A DNA stretch of 64,000 nt from Phymorhynchus buccinoides (Eukaryota > Mollusca > Gastropoda > Neogastropoda > Raphitomidae). The translations under genes and the position numbers were made by a program. Shown one piece after another: positions 57,459 through 64,000 of the stretch (within the stretch, counting starts at the first letter, position 1; the number at the start of each line of letters is the position of its first letter). The stretch covers positions 78,001,321-78,065,320 of the forward strand of contig CM065682.1 of the NCBI GenBank assembly GCA_017654935.2, in the 5' to 3' direction. The notes below the pieces were generated by a model, which did no database searches, was not told the DNA's origin, and saw only the letters and a list, made by a program, of their open reading frames with translations.

Positions 57459-57918
57459 GCGGGAGTGGGGTAACAAGGGGTGAAAGGGAGCGGGAATTCA
57501 GATTGCGGGAGTGGGGTAACAAGGGGTGAAAGGGAGCGGGAATTCAGATTGCGGGAGTGGGGTAACAAGGGGTGAAAGGGAGCGGGAATTCAGATTGCGG
57601 GAGTGGGGTAACAAGGGGTGAAAGGGAGCGGGAATTCAGATTGCGGGAGTGGGGTAACAAGGGGTGAAAGGGAGCGGGAATTCAGATTGCGGGAGTGGGG
57701 TAACAAGAGGTGAAAGGGAGCGGGAATTCAGATTGCGGGAGTGGGGTAACAAGGGGTGAAAGGGAGCGGGAATTCAGATTGCGGGAGTGGGGTAACAAGG
57801 GGTGAAAGGGAGCGGGAATTCAGATTGCGGGAGTGGGGTAACAAGGGGTGAAAGGGAGCGGGAATTCAGATTGCGGGAGTGGGGTAACAAGGGGTGAAAG
57901 GGAGCGGGAATTCAGATT
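57459..57918. repeat. 46-bp minisatellite, ten near-perfect copies
   Basis: Unit GCGGGAGTGGGGTAACAAGG, GGTGAAAGGGAGCGGGAATT, CAGATT, exact 46-bp period. Only one variant base is obvious (AAGAGG in copy 6). Such homogeneity implies recent expansion or gene conversion. An EcoRI-like GAATTC occurs in every unit. Confidence 0.97.
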
Positions 57919-57930
57919 GCGTAATATTGA

Positions 57931-58110
57931 TACAGTGATACCTCTCTTATAAGACCTTCAAAAATCACCCAAACTGAGGTCTTATAAGGGAGGGGTCTTA
58001 TAAGGGAGGTAATTTTAATACTTACAAAGAAGGGCAATGTCTCAGAGAAATAGGTCTTATGTGGGAGGGAGCCTTATAATAGGAGGTCTTATAAGGGAGG
58101 TTCCACTGTA
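57931..58110. mobile_element. MITE with TACAGTG/CACTGTA ends
   Basis: Left end TACAGTGATACCTCTCTTAT, right end ATAAGGGAGGTTCCACTGTA. It contains GAGGTCTTATAAGGGAGGGG. It is related to 29393-29576 and lies immediately beside the 46-bp array. Confidence 0.85.
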
Positions 58111-58171
58111 ATTGCAGTCGCACTCAAAACGCGTTACAACACACACGCACATGCGCGTGTGCGTGCGCGTG

Positions 58172-58589
<418 letters not shown>

Positions 58590-59789
58590 GACAGAAAAAT
58601 AGTTATACAGCATTAGAGCAAAGTAGACCGTGAAAACGCTAGAAAACCAGCCGCGCAGTAGCACTTCGGGTCACCGGACCTTGCAGGAACAAACAGACAA
58701 ACACCCCTGATCAAACAGTCTACACCTGCACTTTACAGTACCCCTGCGCCAGGCGAGGATCTCAACTATAGCTCGCGCACTACTGACAGCTAGAGAAAAG
58801 CAGATGCGCGGCAGCCATTTTCCGCTCCAGTGACCTTGACCTTTGACCAATCACCTTCGTTTTCGAACTTGGCCTAGATATCCTAAATACCTATCTGCAT
58901 GCACAATCTGAGCCTCCTAGGTCCAGTTCAAACGTTATCGTGTTCACATAGATACGCAGACAGTCAGACAGATAGTCAGGAACAGACAGAAAGCCCTGAA
59001 AACATTAACCAGTTTTCGCTACGCGGCGGGTTAGCGAATGGTGTGGTTAGCAAGGAAAAGCAGTAAAAACAAGGGAATCGCCGAGCGGCAGATAAGTTCC
59101 CGAGGGGCTGAACTTGAGCACATAACAGCAGCATGACGCATCTGTGCTCCAATGACAAGAAACTGAGCAATTGCCAAAAGAAAGTCTAACAAATGTGAGG
59201 TTGTAAATGACAGGTTACGGATGGTCCTATCAGCAGGCAATAGCTGTTGATCTTTATTGTACTAAATATTCGGAATTATCATAAGCCAATGCATCTGCAC
59301 ACCAAATTTGAACATTGTAAGTTCAATGAAGGCCACAAGAAGAAACCTTTCTTGCACCGTGATGCACCACCACAGTACATTTGAAGCGATTCCATGCAAC
59401 AGTTCTTAAGATACAGCTTTAGGGTTCGAACCCTGTCATTCACACGCACGCGCGCACGAGCACACAGACATATTCATGATTATAGGGTCATAGCCCTTTT
59501 ATTGGAAAACCTTGTGAAAAGAAACCAGCAATAAAATACGTGTAAAACTTCTCGAGATATTAGATATTAAGTGTTTTAGGGTTTCAACTCCTTAATCAGC
59601 ATGATCTTGAAATAAAACTGAAGCAGTCAATCGATAGCTAATATCCTCTAATACTTGTACACCAAAAGTGTTTGAAATCGACTGAACAGTTTTCAAGGAA
59701 ACGCGCACGGAGGGATGGACGGACGGATGAAACAAAAGCAATACTTCCAGAAGCTTCGCTCGGGAACTGAACACAAGAAAGATTACCCC

Positions 59790-61250
<1,461 letters not shown>

Positions 61251-61799
61251 AACGTTGGCATTTTCTCGGGAAATAGAAGGCATAAATTGTTCAAACCTTG
61301 CACACATAGGGTTATAGATGTTTATGCAAGCTTTCAAACAATAATGATTTGAATAATTAAATACTTAAAACAACAATGTAAACAGATAACAAACAGATAA
61401 CATTTTAGATAAGTGGGTTAGAGAGTATTCAACAGGCAACATGAGTTAAGAAACTCATCAACACTGAAAGCCTCGATAGCTCATTGCGTAGAGTGTCTGT
61501 CTGTCATGCCAATAGTTCCGGGTCCGATTATCCACACGGGTACTTTTTTTTAATTGATTTTTAAAAAATAATCAAGTCAATAGGGTTAGAGGCAAATTTC
61601 TGCCTTCTATGCCCAATTTCTGCAAATGATCTATCTCAAATGTCAAACTTCAAATGGCCATACAAACAAACCTAGACAAGATTACTCAATTCTGGTTCCC
61701 GTGTATTGGCAAGGAATCTCCGTTCCATCTTGTACAATTAAAATTTCAATTTATTGTATTGCGAAAATTCCATTATGGCTGTTTTTCGCATGCACTGTC

Positions 61800-62817
<1,018 letters not shown>

Positions 62818-62849
62818 TCATCATCATCATCTCTAAAGTCATACTTTAA

Positions 62850-63215
62850 AGAGTCTTGTTGGAAGGCCTCAGCCGTTTGGTTTTTCATCAGACCGTCTTT
62901 TAGAACCTGGGGAAATAATCATCGACATCATCGTCGTCGTCATTATTATTGTGACATTATCATCGTCGTCGTCGTCATCGTCATCATCTCTAACGGTCAT
63001 ACTTTAAAATTAAAGAGCCTTGTTGGAAGGCCTCATCTGTTTGGTTTTTGCAAAAGATCATCATAGAAAAACAACAACTGGGAAAGCATCAATATCACCG
63101 TCAATGTTATGATTCATTCGTTCATCATTATCATTATCATCTCTAAAGTCATATACTTTAAAGAGCTCTACATATTGTTGGAAGGCTTCAGCTGTTTGGC
63201 TTTGCAACAGACCTT
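62850..63215 (-). repeat. Three tandem partial copies of the E2 exon start
   Basis: Minus-strand copies at 62850-62906, 63013-63060 and 63150-63215 resemble the first 50-60 nt of E2, for example GLLQSQTAEAFQQYVELF. The period is about 150-160 bp including a (GAT)-rich spacer. Only the copy nearest E2 keeps an acceptor like the real one (CCCCAG|GTTCTAAAAG). They lack the rest of the exon, so they look like decoy or relic exons. Confidence 0.75.
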
Positions 63216-63927
63216 TAAAAAACAACAACTGTGAAGCCACCAATATCACTGTCAGTGTCCTGATGACCATGATCATGATCATGTTGATCATCTAAAAGAT
63301 CGCTATAAGCAGTAGCAGCAACAGCTATGTGCTATCACTGTTGTCATCAACACTTCTGAAAACAAAAGACCTGCATCTTGTAATCCTGAGCAGGGCGGAG
63401 TCGCATTATAACTAGAAGATTCTATGTTTTTCAACTTTGATATTTCTTTTATATTTTTGCTACGACCATATTTGCTTCGTAACTACAAGCTTAAGTCAGT
63501 CTCTGAATCTTTCACTTTTTTGTGTGCAGCTATGTGTTATTAGTTCTACTCTTTCATAACCACGTTTTCGACACTTGATAATAATTTAACTTCATGCCAG
63601 CTCTGATAAGGATAAAGATAATTTCTTCCATTTTTTACAACGCGTAAACATTCCCAACAACCTGTCTCATTTCTTGCTGCGTCTGTTCAACCCTTACGTA
63701 GTCCTTGCTGCACGAAATTCGTTGTTGTTGATAATCATTCTTCTTCTTTTCTTTCTCGATCGTCGACATTACGTTTGCTTCTACCCTTCATAGCTCCTAG
63801 CCTCATCAAGGCTAGTGGTAGGTGTTGGTTCGAGTGATGCAAAACCTTGCCATTGACAGTGATCAATAGCTAGGGAAAGTCTTGACCTTTTGACCCCGTT
63901 TCGCGCGCGTTCACCCCCCTGATTTAC

Positions 63928-64000
63928 CATGGCCAGATGGAAGACCCCGGCCACTGGCCCCATCTGATGGGCCTCGTCCATCAGCCTCTGTGTGTCTTGT
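63928..64000 (-). CDS. FASN: FAS exon E1 (partial): ketoreductase, cut by window edge
   Basis: Donor CCATG|GTAAAT on the minus strand, phase 0. The visible 73 nt read RLMDEAHQMGPVAGVFHLAM, the ketoreductase strand just before VLKDGL in E2. The rest of the exon and all upstream FAS domains (KS, malonyl/acetyl transferase, DH, ER) lie beyond the window. The left-arm copy (600-754) shows what follows upstream: a YQAK...EEGVDV segment. Confidence 0.87.

Noticed and set aside
56800..57918. Regular repeats that could suggest a CRISPR array
   Set aside because: The units are directly tandem without unique spacers and the genome is eukaryotic, so these are minisatellites.

Overview
The window is eukaryotic animal DNA. 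Its genes are split by GT-AG introns, most of it is microsatellite, minisatellite and transposon sequence, and it carries two runs of exactly 500 N (11526-12025 and 46265-46764), so it is three contigs joined by scaffolding gaps. The proteins and repeats (L2/CR1-type LINE tails, pogo/mariner-like MITEs, abundant (CA)n and (CT)n) fit a lophotrochozoan. A marine gastropod mollusc is my best guess, but that is inference only.

The right contig (46765-64000) holds the 3' half of a metazoan type I fatty acid synthase (FAS) gene on the minus strand. Reading from 64000 downwards, eight exons encode the ketoreductase (KR), the acyl carrier protein (ACP), a linker and the thioesterase (TE). The exon carrying the TE catalytic histidine is not visible. 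Exon E7, which carries the TE Ser and Asp, contains a 66-bp minisatellite of 13 in-frame copies (51270-52127), each ending in a potential splice donor. Five more copies of a second type and a tandem array made from a SINE fragment follow in the next intron.

The left contig (1-11525) is a nearly full-length inverted copy of 53165-64000. Six FAS exons lie in the same order on the plus strand, and landmark coordinates in the two arms sum to about 64672-64702 throughout. The left copy is full of one-base indels that break every exon, while the right copy is nearly intact. It therefore looks like an unpolished duplicate haplotig or foldback artefact, although a real palindromic FAS pseudogene cannot be excluded from sequence alone.

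The middle contig (12026-46264) carries a different gene family on the plus strand. Gene A (12026-18438, seven visible exons, with a stop codon at the 3' end), gene B (29658-34369, 5' truncated) and a lone exon C (35826-36073) are paralogues with the same exon order and the same intron phases. The encoded protein belongs to an uncharacterised metazoan family, possibly derived from a transposase. It has a conserved RGTTSLE...FHLHL block, a low-complexity linker, a helical C-terminal region and, in A, a terminal CxxC...H...C motif. All three loci carry lesions or oddities: in-frame TGA codons, frame changes and a tandem exon duplication. Around them lie fragments of four non-LTR retrotransposons, several TIR elements and MITEs, SINE-like repeats and satellites.
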